64,000 nt of DNA from Rhizobiaceae bacterium CPCC 101076 (GCA_003347645.1 QDFX01000008.1:119775-183774); one strand, 5' to 3'; numbered from the stretch's first letter, positions 1-8,526 are shown. The notes: generated by a model from the letters alone, not told the origin. Program-made: numbers and translations.

Positions 1-1
1 A

Positions 2-694
2 TTCTCGACGCAATGGTATGGCGCGCTCTTCCGGAACCAGCAGCTTCTGGACGCCGCCTGGGTGACCGCCCGCGTCGCCTTCCTGTCGGCGACGGTCGCG
101 ACCTTGCTCGGCACGATGGCGGCGATCGCCCTTGTCCGGCACGGCCGGTTTCGGGGGCGCACTCTGTTCTCGGGGCTGGTCTACGCGCCGCTCGTCATGC
201 CGGAGGTCATCACCGGCCTATCCCTGCTGCTGATGTTCGTCGCCATCGGCATGGCGCGCGGTTTTTGGACCCTGACGCTCGCGCACATCACGTTCGGCAT
301 GTGCTACGTCACGGTCGTCGTTCAGTCGCGGCTTCTGAGCTTCGATCGAAGTCTGGAAGAGGCCGCGCAAGACCTCGGTGCGACGCCAGCCAAGACCTTC
401 TTCGTCATCACTTTGCCGATCATCGCGCCGGCCGTGATTTCCGGCTGGATGCTCGCCTTCACCATCTCGCTGGACGATCTGGTGATCTCGAGCTTCACGA
501 CGGGCCCTGGGGCCACGACGCTGCCGATGCGCATCTATTCATCCGTCCGCCTCGGCGTGACGCCTGAGATCAACGCGGTCTGCACCATCCTGATTGGCAT
601 CGTCACGGTCATTGTGATCGTCTCATCGATCGCGACCAAGCGCGCGGCGGTCGAGCGCGAGCGCGCCGAGCGGATGGCCGCCGCTGGTGGCTGA
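2..694 (+). CDS. potI: Polyamine ABC transporter permease, PotI-like (5' end outside window)
   Basis: Inner-membrane permease of a spermidine/putrescine-type ABC importer. The frame is open from the window edge: codons before the first ATG at 62 read FSTQWYGALFRNQQLL, which is typical of PotC/PotI, so the gene starts upstream of the window. About 230 residues are visible, with several hydrophobic segments, the PLVMPEVITGLSLL stretch and the EAA loop (EEAAQDLGATPAKTF) that contacts the ATPase. The neighbouring genes (binding protein, ATPase) should lie to the left. It is convergent with the iron permease gene, four bases away. Choosing putrescine over spermidine is inference; membership of the PotI/PotC family is clear. 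Confidence 0.9.
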   Translation, partial: FSTQWYGALFRNQQLLDAAWVTARVAFLSATVATLLGTMAAIALVRHGRFRGRTLFSGLVYAPLVMPEVITGLSLLLMFVAIGMARGFWTLTLAHITFGMCYVTVVVQSRLLSFDRSLEEAAQDLGATPAKTFFVITLPIIAPAVISGWMLAFTISLDDLVISSFTTGPGATTLPMRIYSSVRLGVTPEINAVCTILIGIVTVIVIVSSIATKRAAVERERAERMAAAGG

Positions 695-698
695 GCCG

Positions 699-2408
699 CT
701 AGGCTTCGGATGAAATCCGGCCGGCGGTTCGTACACCTTCGGCATGAGGCACCTGACTTGCGCGGGCGAGCAACGCCACCGGGATCAGGCCCACGAGAAC
801 GATGAGCAGCGCCGCGACGGACCCGTCTTCATAGGTGCCGCGCGAGGCCTCCGAATAGACGTGCGTCGCGAGCGTTTCGAAGCCGAATGGGCGCAGCAGC
901 AGCGTCGCCGAGAGTTCCTTCATTGCATCCACGAAGACGAGCAGCGCCGCTCCTCCGAGGGCGGGGCGCAGCAGCGGAATGTGGACGCGGCGGATGACGC
1001 CCGATGAGGTTTCGCCGAGATTGCGCGCAGCGGCATCGAGACTCGGTGCGATCTTCAGGAAGCCGGATTCCACTCCGCCGGTCGAGATCGCGAGGAAGCG
1101 CACCGCATAGGCGTAGATGAGCGCGAAGCCGGTACCCGAGAGCAGCAGCCCGGTCGAGACGCCAAACCATTGCCGCATCACGCCGTCGATCGCGTTGTCG
1201 AAGCCGGCAAGCGGGACGAGCAGGCCGACGGCTAGCACAGTGCCGGGGATCGCATAGCCGATGCTGCCGGCGCGGACGAGAAACGGCGGCAGCGGTCCGC
1301 GCACGAGACGTGCCGTATAGGCGAGGATGAGGCCGAGCCCCACCGTCACAACGGTGGCGATGCTGGCAACCGTCACGGTCGTCGCGGCTTCCCTGAGCAG
1401 ATGGGGAGCGATGCCGTCCCGTGCGATCACTTTGGCGGCCTCCTTCAGCAGGTATAGCCCCGGGAACAGGAAGCCGAACAGGATCGGTGCGGCGCAGAAC
1501 AGGATCGCGCCAAAGGCCGCGATACCAGTCAACGGCGAGGGAGCAATGCGTCGGCTTCGCTGCGCCTGCGTGTTGAATCGCTGATGCCGCCGGGCCCACC
1601 GTTCCAGCGCGATCAGCCCGAGCACGACCGCAAGCATCACAAGCGCGATCTGTGCCGCGCCGCCGAGACTCGAATTGTTGACCCAGGTCGAATAGATCGA
1701 GACCGTCAGCGTGCGAACGCCGAGGATGTCGGACGCGCCGAGATCGTTCAGCGCTTCCATCATTACGAGGCTGGTGCCGACCGCGATCGCCGGCCGCGCC
1801 AGCGGCAGGGCCACGCGGAAGAAGGCGGCGGGGCGTCCCGCACCCAGCGTGCGCGCCACGTCGATCACGCAGGCTGATTGCATCAGGAACATCGCCCGCG
1901 TGGCGAGATAGACGTATGGGTAGAGCACAAACCCGAAGATCAGGATCGCGCCCCACATCGTGCGCAGATCCGGCAGCCGAAAGTCGGCGGGGCTGGCGAT
2001 GCCGAGGACGGCGCGGATCGCGGTCTGGATTGGCCCGAGCGGGTGCATCAGGTCGATCGTGGCATAGGCCATGATGTAGGTCGGCACCGCGAGCGGCAGC
2101 AGAAGCGCCACTTCGAGCAGGCCGCGGCCGGGAAAGCGATGCGCGGTGACGAGCCAAGCCGTGCCGACGCCGATAAAGGCGGCAAGGCTACCTGTGCCGA
2201 TCAGGAGGGTCGCGGTGTCGACGATGGCTGTCGGCAGAACATAGCGAATGAGGTGCGGCCAGAGCTCGCCCGATCCGCGGGCGGCGATGAAGCCCAGGGC
2301 GACGACCGGCGCGAGGACGAGAGCGACCACAAATCCGCTCGCGACGAGCCAGCCGTTCAACGGAGCACGGCTTTTCGACGTGTGGGCGATCTCTTCGAAA
2401 ACGGTCAT
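699..2408 (-). CDS. fbpB: Ferric iron ABC transporter permease (FbpB/AfuB type, fused double permease)
   Basis: Inner-membrane subunit that moves ferric iron delivered by the periplasmic binding protein encoded just upstream. The 569-residue length is usual for FbpB, which carries two tandem BPD_transp_1 domains (roughly residues 80-280 and 360-555). Each half has an EAA-type loop (DVARTLGAGRPAAFFRV and DAAARNLGETSSGVIRRV). About a dozen hydrophobic segments are visible. It lies 46 bases downstream of the binding-protein gene on the same strand, so the two are probably cotranscribed. No ATP-binding subunit is encoded in this window; it must be shared or encoded elsewhere. Thiamine permease (ThiP) is similar in layout but less likely given the partner. 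Confidence 0.88.
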   Translation of the reverse strand: MTVFEEIAHTSKSRAPLNGWLVASGFVVALVLAPVVALGFIAARGSGELWPHLIRYVLPTAIVDTATLLIGTGSLAAFIGVGTAWLVTAHRFPGRGLLEVALLLPLAVPTYIMAYATIDLMHPLGPIQTAIRAVLGIASPADFRLPDLRTMWGAILIFGFVLYPYVYLATRAMFLMQSACVIDVARTLGAGRPAAFFRVALPLARPAIAVGTSLVMMEALNDLGASDILGVRTLTVSIYSTWVNNSSLGGAAQIALVMLAVVLGLIALERWARRHQRFNTQAQRSRRIAPSPLTGIAAFGAILFCAAPILFGFLFPGLYLLKEAAKVIARDGIAPHLLREAATTVTVASIATVVTVGLGLILAYTARLVRGPLPPFLVRAGSIGYAIPGTVLAVGLLVPLAGFDNAIDGVMRQWFGVSTGLLLSGTGFALIYAYAVRFLAISTGGVESGFLKIAPSLDAAARNLGETSSGVIRRVHIPLLRPALGGAALLVFVDAMKELSATLLLRPFGFETLATHVYSEASRGTYEDGSVAALLIVLVGLIPVALLARASQVPHAEGVRTAGRISSEA

Positions 2409-2454
2409 TTCATAAGGCGGCGACCCGGGCGGACCCGGATCGCCGTGTCAAACC

Positions 2455-3483
2455 TCAATTGTCGAAACCGACTCGGTCGATGAGTTCGGCTGCCAGCTTG
2501 CGATGGCTCGCGATCTCGGTGAGCGACAGGGAATCGACCTTCAGCGTTCCAAGCGCCTTGATGGTCGGGTTAGGCTCGCCGACGATCGGGTACTCGAAAT
2601 TATCGTCCGCATAGAGCTTCTGGACATCCGGCGAAGCCAGGAAGTCGAGCAGGGCAATGGCGTTGTCCTTGTTCGGCGCATTCTTGGCAAGCGCCGCGCC
2701 CGATACGTTCACATGGGTGCCGACGCCGTCCGAGAAGGTCGGGAAGAGGACGTTGATCGCCTCGCCCCATTTACGCTGCTCGTCTTCCTTGGCGGTGCGC
2801 ATCAGGCCGACATAGTACGAGTTCGCCGGGCCGATGTCGCAGATGCCGCCGAGGATGTCGCGGGCGACGTCGCGATCGCCGCCGGCGGCCTTGCGCGCCA
2901 GGTTGGCCTTCACGCCCTTCAGCCATTCCTCGGTCTTCGCCTCACCGTGCTTGGCGATGAAGGCTGCGATCATGGCGACGTTGTAGGGGTGCTTGCCCGA
3001 GCGAATGCAGACCTTGCCCTTCCACTTCGGATCGGCGAGGTCCTCATAGGTAATGTTGGTGTCCTTCACCCGGTCCTTGGACGTGTAGAAGACACGGGCG
3101 CGCAGGGTCAGCGACGTCCAGCTGTGATCGGCGGCACGTAGGTTAGCCGGCACTTCCGAGTCCAGCACCTTCGAGACGATCGGCTGGGTGACGCCTTGGT
3201 CGACGAGGTCCTTGAGGTTGCCGATGTCGACGGCGATCAGCAGGTCGGCCGGGGAGTTCTGTCCCTCGGCCTTAACGCGCTCGCCAAGGCCTTCCTTGAT
3301 GAACACCGAGTTCGCCTTGATGCCGGTCTTTTCCTGGAAGGCGTCCAGCATCGGCTGGATCAGGCCGGGCTCGCGGGTCGTGTAGATGTTGACTTCCTTG
3401 CTCTGCGCGAACGCGGGCATGGGAAGCATGGAGATCGCGACTGCGGCGTAAGCAAGCGGTCGGGAGAGGGAGAAGGCAGACAC
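2455..3483 (-). CDS. fbpA: Ferric iron ABC transporter substrate-binding protein (FbpA/FutA-like)
   Basis: Periplasmic iron-binding protein of 342 residues. It begins with a Sec signal peptide ending near MPAFAQS, followed by KEVNIYTTREPGLIQPMLDAF, typical of the Fe(III)-binding SBP_bac family. The paired tyrosines near GPANSYYVGL match the adjacent Tyr iron ligands of the FbpA/FutA group. The start is GTG at 3483, preceded by AAGGAGGAA. It heads an operon with the double permease. An imperfect ICE box lies about 105 bases upstream (3588-3604), suggesting Irr control and expression in iron scarcity. Confidence 0.9.
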   Translation of the reverse strand: MSAFSLSRPLAYAAVAISMLPMPAFAQSKEVNIYTTREPGLIQPMLDAFQEKTGIKANSVFIKEGLGERVKAEGQNSPADLLIAVDIGNLKDLVDQGVTQPIVSKVLDSEVPANLRAADHSWTSLTLRARVFYTSKDRVKDTNITYEDLADPKWKGKVCIRSGKHPYNVAMIAAFIAKHGEAKTEEWLKGVKANLARKAAGGDRDVARDILGGICDIGPANSYYVGLMRTAKEDEQRKWGEAINVLFPTFSDGVGTHVNVSGAALAKNAPNKDNAIALLDFLASPDVQKLYADDNFEYPIVGEPNPTIKALGTLKVDSLSLTEIASHRKLAAELIDRVGFDN

Positions 3484-3755
3484 GACATTCCTCCTTGGAT
3501 CGCGTTCCGGTTGACCGGAATGTGGTGCCTTGTAGAAGCCCGGGGAGGACGCGGCAATAGAAACGCCAGCAGATTCAATAGCTTATAATTAGAACAATTC
3601 GATATTGGCCGAAATAGGCGGGCGCCTTCACGGACCTAGCCGAAAGTCGAAAGCCGGAGCTTCTTTGGACGGTTTTTTGTCGGCGCGAAATTTCACAAAA
3701 GGCGGGAACTGGAATGCCGTACCGACCCCCGGGTGGAAGCACGTGCAAAAACAAA
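3484..3755. other. Intergenic region between fbpA and bfr, no gene
   Basis: This stretch carries the fbpA promoter region and an ICE-like box at 3588-3604. The sequence around 3570-3610 is clearly more AT-rich than the genes on either side. I see no convincing coding potential; the open frames here are shadows that run into neighbouring genes. Confidence 0.6.
3588..3604 (-). promoter_or_regulatory. ICE-like (Irr) box upstream of fbpA
   Basis: ATTAGAACAATTCGATA matches 11 of the 14 fixed positions of the iron-control element TTTAGAA-N3-TTCTAAA. It lies about 105 bases upstream of the fbpA start, consistent with an activator position. Assignment to Irr is inference supported by the two better boxes upstream of bfr and bfd. 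Confidence 0.5.
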
Positions 3756-3778
3756 AAGCCCAGGCATTGCCCGGGCTT
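3756..3778 (-). terminator. Rho-independent terminator of bfr
   Basis: On the minus strand, AAGCCCGGGC and GCCTGGGCTT form a 10-bp stem with one G-U pair and a 3-base loop. A U-rich tail (TTTTTGTTTTT) follows. It sits 22 bases after the bfr stop codon. Confidence 0.85.
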
Positions 3779-3800
3779 CGGTGTCCAGCGAAAAGGCCGA

Positions 3801-4280
3801 TCAGCCTTCGAGTTCGCCGATATGGTGCTGCGAGTACAGCTCGACGCCGAGCTTGGCGATGAGGTCCAGCTGCTCTTCGAGGAAGTCGATGTGGCCTTCC
3901 TCGTCGCTCATCAGTTCCTCGAACAGGTCACGGCTCGGGAAGTCGGCGACCGAATGGCAGTAGATCGCGGCTTCCTGGTAGAGCTTGCGCGCGTCGTGTT
4001 CCGCGGCAAGGTCGCTTTCCAGGATCTCCTTCACCGACTGGCCGATGCGGAGCGGGTCCAGTACCTGCAGATTCGGGAAGCCCTCGAGGAAGAGAATGCG
4101 AGCGATGAACTTGTCCGCGTGACGCATCTCCTCGATCGATTCCTCGCGCCATTTCTTGGCGAGGTCCTTGAAGCCCCAATTATCGAAGATGCGGTAGTGC
4201 AGCCAGTACTGATTGATGGCCGTCAGCTCCGATCGCAGACCGCGATTGAGATATTCGATGACCTTGGCGTCGCCCTTCAC
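3801..4280 (-). CDS. bfr: Bacterioferritin
   Basis: A 159-residue iron-storage protein that forms a 24-mer shell, oxidises Fe(II) and stores a ferric mineral. Visible ferroxidase residues include Glu in [12 protein letters not shown] and the EEMRHADKF motif; its Met is the expected heme ligand between subunits, and a second E-x2-H ([10 protein letters not shown]) lies near the C-terminus. The start is GTG at 4280, preceded by AGGAG with 7-base spacing. A palindromic ICE box ends 23 bases before the start and a strong terminator follows. The bfd gene lies upstream on the same strand with its own ICE box. Confidence 0.96.
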   Translation of the reverse strand: MKGDAKVIEYLNRGLRSELTAINQYWLHYRIFDNWGFKDLAKKWREESIEEMRHADKFIARILFLEGFPNLQVLDPLRIGQSVKEILESDLAAEHDARKLYQEAAIYCHSVADFPSRDLFEELMSDEEGHIDFLEEQLDLIAKLGVELYSQHHIGELEG

Positions 4281-4303
4281 GGCACGTCTCCTGAATTCGA
4301 CTT

Positions 4304-4320
4304 CTTAGAAGTCTTCTAAG
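4304..4320 (-). promoter_or_regulatory. ICE (Irr) box upstream of bfr
   Basis: CTTAGAAGTCTTCTAAG is a perfect palindrome apart from the central base. It matches 12 of 14 fixed positions of the Rhizobiales iron-control element. It lies 23 bases before the bfr start, a position suited to repression by Irr when iron is low. Confidence 0.75.
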
Positions 4321-4364
4321 TTATGGAGGTGGCGAGGGCAAGAGGCAACAGGAACGCAAGCGCC

Positions 4365-4646
4365 TTATTCGGCGGCTTCGTCGATCGCCAGTTCGCTGAT
4401 GTGTGGGAGCATGTCATTCTCGTTGTGCGCGTGCGCATGCCCGCTCGGGCAGACCGCGCACGCCGCCGGGCAGGCGGCCAGTGCCTGATCCAGGATCGTC
4501 TTGATGGTGCGCGAACAGCGGCCGCACTGCGGGCTGCACCCAAGGCAGCGATAGACCTGGCCGGGGGTACGCGGAGCCGCGTCCAGCGAAGCACATGCCT
4601 CGCGGATGGCGGTCTCACTCAGGACATTACAGGAGCAAACGATCAT
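4365..4646 (-). CDS. bfd: Bacterioferritin-associated ferredoxin
   Basis: A small [2Fe-2S] protein (93 residues) that reduces the ferric core of bacterioferritin and so releases iron. The cluster ligands follow the Bfd pattern: Cys4 and Cys6 (VCSC) and Cys41 and Cys44 (CGRC), with extra cysteines at 34 and 37. The C-terminal part is His/Glu-rich (HAHAHNEND) and longer than in Escherichia coli Bfd. The gene is upstream of bfr on the same strand and has its own ICE box 23 bases before the start, the same spacing as at bfr. Confidence 0.93.
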   Translation of the reverse strand: MIVCSCNVLSETAIREACASLDAAPRTPGQVYRCLGCSPQCGRCSRTIKTILDQALAACPAACAVCPSGHAHAHNENDMLPHISELAIDEAAE

Positions 4647-4669
4647 AGGGTCCGGAGCTACAAACGCAG

Positions 4670-4686
4670 TTTAGAAATAATCTAAA
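4670..4686 (-). promoter_or_regulatory. ICE (Irr) box upstream of bfd
   Basis: TTTAGAAATAATCTAAA matches 13 of 14 fixed positions of TTTAGAA-N3-TTCTAAA and is an almost perfect palindrome. It lies 23 bases before the bfd start codon, exactly as at bfr. Confidence 0.78.
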
Positions 4687-4956
4687 CTACTGATCCTGAA
4701 TGTAAAATCGTGACTCGCGCAGCCAGAGTCAATGGTCCGTTGGTGCGAATCCTGTGGTTGTGGTCAACGTCACGCCTCGTCTTTCCGGCGTCTCCTCTGG
4801 AGAGCATGATCGGCCGCGTCACCCCGTCGCGGCTTTGCCATCCGCCCGCCCCAAAACTGGAACCTGACACGCTCGGGAACGTTTTGCGTGCGGACCGCCG
4901 TGCCGGAATGTGCGGCAGCCTCGGCCCGAAAGGCCGTTCAAGAGAGGAAAACGTCC
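4687..4956. other. Intergenic region between bfd and a DUF3096 gene, no gene seen
   Basis: This divergent intergenic region must hold the promoters for bfd (minus) and for the small membrane protein gene at 4957 (plus). Open frames crossing it have no convincing start or family resemblance. Beyond the ICE box at its left end I see no motif I can name. Confidence 0.5.
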
Positions 4957-5097
4957 GTGGAGATCAATATCGTCACGTTACAACCGATCGTCGCCTTGCT
5001 CGCCGGCGTGCTCATCCTGATCATGCCGCGCCTGCTCAACTACATCGTGGCGATCTACCTGATCTTCATTGGTCTTTCCGGCCTCCTCGGCCGCTGA
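4957..5097 (+). CDS. DUF3096 family small membrane protein
   Basis: A 46-residue protein that is almost entirely membrane-spanning: two hydrophobic helices (about residues 8-23 and 28-44) separated by a short MPRLLNY turn. This matches DUF3096, small alphaproteobacterial inner-membrane proteins of unknown function. The start is GTG at 4957, chosen because AGAGAGGAAA lies just upstream and the helices begin soon after. An upstream ATG at 4888 in the same frame would add 23 unrelated residues. It is followed after about 60 bases by another one-helix membrane protein gene on the same strand, probably in the same transcript. Confidence 0.8.
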   Translation: MEINIVTLQPIVALLAGVLILIMPRLLNYIVAIYLIFIGLSGLLGR

Positions 5098-5156
5098 AAA
5101 CCCGGGGCTGCTTCCCGCGTACCGGAGAGCCGCTCGACAACCGAAAGGGTGACATA

Positions 5157-5480
5157 ATGAGCTACACCGATCCAAATGACCCGATGGAACGCCGGATCGA
5201 TCCGGTCCCGGTCGAGACCCGCTCCGACAGCGGGGTGACCTGGTTCATCGTCGGCGCCCTCGTCATCGCCGCCGGCGTGCTCGCCTATCTCTATTTCGGC
5301 GAGAACAACACGACGGCGCAGAACACTTCGCCGACTTCAACCGAGGCTCCGGCCGATACCGGCCGCGCGTCGACCCCGGCCTCTCCGGCCGAACCGGCCT
5401 CTCCGCCGGCCCCGGCTCCGGCTTCGCCGCCGGCCCCGGCCCCGGCTCCGGCCTCGCCGCCGGCCTCTCCGCCGCAGTAA
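5157..5480 (+). CDS. Membrane-anchored Pro/Ala-rich small protein
   Basis: A 107-residue protein with three parts: a charged N-terminus (residues 1-27), one transmembrane helix (about residues 28-47, TWFIVGALVIAAGVLAYLYF) and a low-complexity tail of repeated Ala-Pro-Ser units running to the end. The layout suggests an inner-membrane anchor with an extended periplasmic tail. No catalytic domain is visible. The start is ATG at 5157, preceded by GAAAGGGTGAC. It ends 20 bases before a strong terminator. I do not recognise a named family; similar short proteins are common in Rhizobiales. Confidence 0.75.
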   Translation: MSYTDPNDPMERRIDPVPVETRSDSGVTWFIVGALVIAAGVLAYLYFGENNTTAQNTSPTSTEAPADTGRASTPASPAEPASPPAPAPASPPAPAPAPASPPASPPQ

Positions 5481-5500
5481 TCCTGCATCACTTCGTAAGA

Positions 5501-5525
5501 AACGGCCGGCGTCATGCCGGCCGTT
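5501..5525 (+). terminator. Rho-independent terminator
   Basis: A perfect 10-bp stem AACGGCCGGC / GCCGGCCGTT with a 5-base loop (GTCAT), followed by TTTCTTTT. It ends the transcript carrying the two small membrane protein genes and separates it from the PPDK-like gene. Confidence 0.92.
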
Positions 5526-5647
5526 TTTCTTTTGGGGTTATGTGTCGCTCGCGAACACGCCATATTCGTCACCCACAACGCCGCGACCTCGCTGGGGAAC
5601 AAGACGTGCGTAGCGAAAATGCCGTGGAGGACGGCAGGAAGGACTCA

Positions 5648-7294
5648 TTGCCTGACCGACCGGCGGGAGAGCACGCGCCGACGCAAAGCCGCGCCCGCAT
5701 GCTCCTGCGCACTCTTGTCGGCAGGGTCGAGGCCGGTTCGCTGACACGCGACGACGCGTTGCTGCAGATCCCTCCGCTGCTGCTCGACGAACTTCTCCAT
5801 CCGATGATCGATCCGGCGTTCCAGCGCTGCGTCATCGCCAAGGGCCTCCCCGCATCTCCCGGCGCCGCCTGGGGCGAGATCACCTTCTCGCCGAACGAGG
5901 CCGAAAGACTGGCCGGCGAGGGCAAGAAGGTCATCCTCGTCCGCGTCGAGACGAGCCCCGAGGACATCCACGGAATGCACGCCGCGACCGGCATCCTGAC
6001 CGCGCGCGGCGGCCGGACGAGCCACGCCGCCGTTGTCGCCCGCGGCATGGGCAAGCCCTGCGTCACCGGCGCCGGCGAGATCCGCGTCGACGAGCGCGCC
6101 GGCACGATGTCGGCCGGCGGCATGATCCTGAAGGCGGGCGACATCGTTACGCTCGACGGCACGGCGGGCCAGGTGCTGGAAGGCGCGGCGCCGATGACCG
6201 AGCCGGAGCTTCCGGCCGACTTCACCATAGTTCTCGGCTGGGCCGACGAAGTCCGCTCGCTCGGCGTCCGCGCCAATGCCGATACGCCGGATGACGCCAA
6301 GGCCGCCCGCCGCTTCGGCGCGGAGGGCATCGGCCTTTGCCGCACCGAGCACATGTTCTTCGACGCGACGCGTATCCGCGCGGTGCGCGAGATGATCATC
6401 GCCGAGAGCGAGGAACACCGCCGCGCCTCGCTCGCGACGCTGCTGGCCGTGCAGCGGCACGATTTCGCGAAAATATTCAAGGTCATGCTCGGCTGCACGG
6501 TCACGGTGCGTCTGCTGGATCCGCCGCTGCATGAATTCCTGCCCAAGACGGAAGAGGACACGATCGAGATCGCGACTGCGCTCGGAATGTCTCCGGAGAA
6601 AATGCGCCGCCGCGCCGACGAACTCGACGAGTTCAACCCGATGCTCGGCTTCCGCGGCTGCCGACTTGCGATTGCCTATCCCGAGATCGTCGAGATGCAG
6701 TCTCGCGCGATCTTCGAGGCCGCCGTCCAGGTCTCAAAGGCGACGGGCGTCGAGGTCGTACCGGAGATCATGGTGCCGCTCGTCGCCACAAGGAACGAAC
6801 TGGACATGGTGAAGGACCGGATCGACGTGACGGCAGACGCGGTCAGTCGGGAAGCCGGAACGCAGGTCAAATACCGGGTCGGCACGATGATCGAACTGCC
6901 GCGCGCCGCGCTTTGCGCCGGCGACATCGCCAGGAGTGCCGAATTCTTCTCCTTTGGCACGAACGATCTGACGCAGACCGTTTTCGGCATGTCGCGCGAC
7001 GACGCCGGCACCTTCCTCGGCGCCTATATCCTGAAGGGCGTTTTGCCGGCTGACCCGTTCACGACGATCGACGTCGAGGGCGTCGGAGAACTCGTACGTA
7101 TCGGTGCCGAACGCGGCCACAGGACAAGGCCCGGCATGAAGATGGGGCTTTGCGGCGAGCATGGCGGCGATCCGGCCTCCGTCGCCTTCTGCCAGGATGT
7201 CGGCCTCGATTACGTCTCGTGTTCGCCTTATCGGGTGCCGATCGCACGGCTCGCAGCGGCGCAGGCGGCGGTTCGGCAGAAGCGCTTGAAGTAG
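5648..7294 (+). CDS. PEP-utilising enzyme: pyruvate phosphate dikinase-like protein lacking the ATP-grasp domain
   Basis: The protein aligns with the central and C-terminal parts of pyruvate phosphate dikinase (PPDK). First comes the linker with DELLHPMIDP, then the phosphohistidine swivel domain with GGRTSHAAVVARG (catalytic His about residue 126). The PEP/pyruvate TIM barrel follows with FGTNDLTQTVFG and GLCGEHGGDP (catalytic Cys about residue 502). The N-terminal nucleotide-binding domain, some 350 residues in normal PPDK, is absent. A terminator at 5501-5525 excludes a run-in from upstream. The frame is open from ATG 5540, but TTG 5648 has AGGAAGG five bases ahead; GTG 5606 and 5624 are alternatives. 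Without an ATP site it may be phosphorylated by a partner or by PEP, as in PTS enzyme I. Function unproven. Confidence 0.85.
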   Translation: MPDRPAGEHAPTQSRARMLLRTLVGRVEAGSLTRDDALLQIPPLLLDELLHPMIDPAFQRCVIAKGLPASPGAAWGEITFSPNEAERLAGEGKKVILVRVETSPEDIHGMHAATGILTARGGRTSHAAVVARGMGKPCVTGAGEIRVDERAGTMSAGGMILKAGDIVTLDGTAGQVLEGAAPMTEPELPADFTIVLGWADEVRSLGVRANADTPDDAKAARRFGAEGIGLCRTEHMFFDATRIRAVREMIIAESEEHRRASLATLLAVQRHDFAKIFKVMLGCTVTVRLLDPPLHEFLPKTEEDTIEIATALGMSPEKMRRRADELDEFNPMLGFRGCRLAIAYPEIVEMQSRAIFEAAVQVSKATGVEVVPEIMVPLVATRNELDMVKDRIDVTADAVSREAGTQVKYRVGTMIELPRAALCAGDIARSAEFFSFGTNDLTQTVFGMSRDDAGTFLGAYILKGVLPADPFTTIDVEGVGELVRIGAERGHRTRPGMKMGLCGEHGGDPASVAFCQDVGLDYVSCSPYRVPIARLAAAQAAVRQKRLK

Positions 7295-7299
7295 CCGTC

Positions 7300-7362
7300 A
7301 TGCTCCGGCTTGACCGGAGCATCCACACATCGGCATCGATGGGTCCTCCGGAGCCGGAGGAC
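7300..7362. repeat. Two adjacent REP-like hairpins
   Basis: Hairpin one: ATGCTCCGG - CTTGA - CCGGAGCAT (7300-7322). Hairpin two: GTCCTCCGG - AG - CCGGAGGAC (7343-7362). The first shares its CTTGA loop and CCGG core with 62397-62415, and the second shares its stem with 37512-37540. There is no U tail, so they are extragenic palindromes rather than clear terminators. Confidence 0.65.
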
Positions 7363-7473
7363 GACGGCCTCCCAATTTAACCCTCCCTCAACCTTAAGAC
7401 CTGATCATCATGATCCTGTGCTTTTGACGTGACTCATCGTGTCGCGTCCGTGGTTGCGTAGGGTTGCGTTCTC

Positions 7474-8526
7474 ATGCGTCAGCGTCGTTCCCGGCTTCCG
7501 TCTCCCGTTACGATTGCCGGTTCGGTGCTCGCGGCGTTCACGCTTTCCACGACGACGATCGCCTTCCAGGATGCCGCTGCATTGGCGGGCTCGAAATGGG
7601 AAGGCGAGGTGCGCTGGCTGTCCTATGTTGCGCCGGCGGCTCCGCGTCCCACCGTGGAATTCGCCACGCTCGACAGTTTCGATTCCAGCTTCCCCGATCA
7701 GTCTCCCGATGACGGGGCATTCGTCGTCGCCGAGGCCAATTCGATACCGGAAGACGATGTCGACGCCGAGCAATCCTCGCTGCGCCACACAATTCTTCCG
7801 CCGAGTCTCGCCAGCCGTTTCGCCTTCGCGCAGGCACCAATCATAGAGCGGATCGACACGATGACCGGCATCGGCGTCTATGCCGAGGGCTCGCCGGATT
7901 CGGCTCCGACCGACCAAACCATTCCGGACGACGCGGCAGCCGATGGCTCGACGCCCGGAACGCTGACGCTCGCGTCGCTGACTCCGTCTTCCTCCGAAAC
8001 CCCGCTCGAAATCGCCGCCATGCCGGTCGCTCCGGGCACGGCGACGGTCCTCGCTGCTTTGCCCAGCGATCCGATATCGAGCCCGGTCCAGGAAACGCTG
8101 GATAAGGATATGGCGCGCGCCAAGAAGTGCCTCTCCGAGGCGGTCTATTTCGAAGCGCGCGGCGAGCCGCTGAAGGGTCAGTATGCGGTGGCGCAGGTGG
8201 TGATGAACCGCACCCGCTCGGGCTATTATCCCGACAATGTCTGCGCCGTCGTCTACGAGAACAAGAACCGCCGCAACCAGTGTCAGTTCTCGTTCGCCTG
8301 CGACGGCATTCCGGACCGCATCTACGACCGCCAGTCCTGGGCCATCGCCCAGCGCGTGGCCGACGACGTTCTGGTCAAAGGCACTTATCTGCCGGATGTC
8401 GGAACCGCGACGCACTATCACGCGACCTATGTTCGACCGTACTGGATACGGGACATGGTCAAGGAAGCGCGGCTTGGACGTCACATCTTCTATCGCGTAC
8501 GCAACTGGACGGGCGAGGGCGTCTGA
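7474..8526 (+). CDS. Cell wall hydrolase, SleB/CwlJ (Hydrolase_2) family
   Basis: A 350-residue envelope protein. The N-terminus has a short charged stretch and a hydrophobic segment (about residues 12-36), a signal peptide or anchor. A long low-complexity, acidic, Ser/Pro/Thr-rich spacer follows (about 60-205). The C-terminal 140 residues are the SleB-like domain, beginning near CLSEAVYFEARGEPLKGQYAVAQV, with conserved Glu, VMNR and CQFSF, and ending with HYHATYVRPYW. The family cleaves peptidoglycan, and in Gram-negatives such proteins act in wall remodelling rather than spore germination. It is followed 12 bases later by a YdcF-type gene, probably cotranscribed. Confidence 0.88.
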   Translation: MRQRRSRLPSPVTIAGSVLAAFTLSTTTIAFQDAAALAGSKWEGEVRWLSYVAPAAPRPTVEFATLDSFDSSFPDQSPDDGAFVVAEANSIPEDDVDAEQSSLRHTILPPSLASRFAFAQAPIIERIDTMTGIGVYAEGSPDSAPTDQTIPDDAAADGSTPGTLTLASLTPSSSETPLEIAAMPVAPGTATVLAALPSDPISSPVQETLDKDMARAKKCLSEAVYFEARGEPLKGQYAVAQVVMNRTRSGYYPDNVCAVVYENKNRRNQCQFSFACDGIPDRIYDRQSWAIAQRVADDVLVKGTYLPDVGTATHYHATYVRPYWIRDMVKEARLGRHIFYRVRNWTGEGV

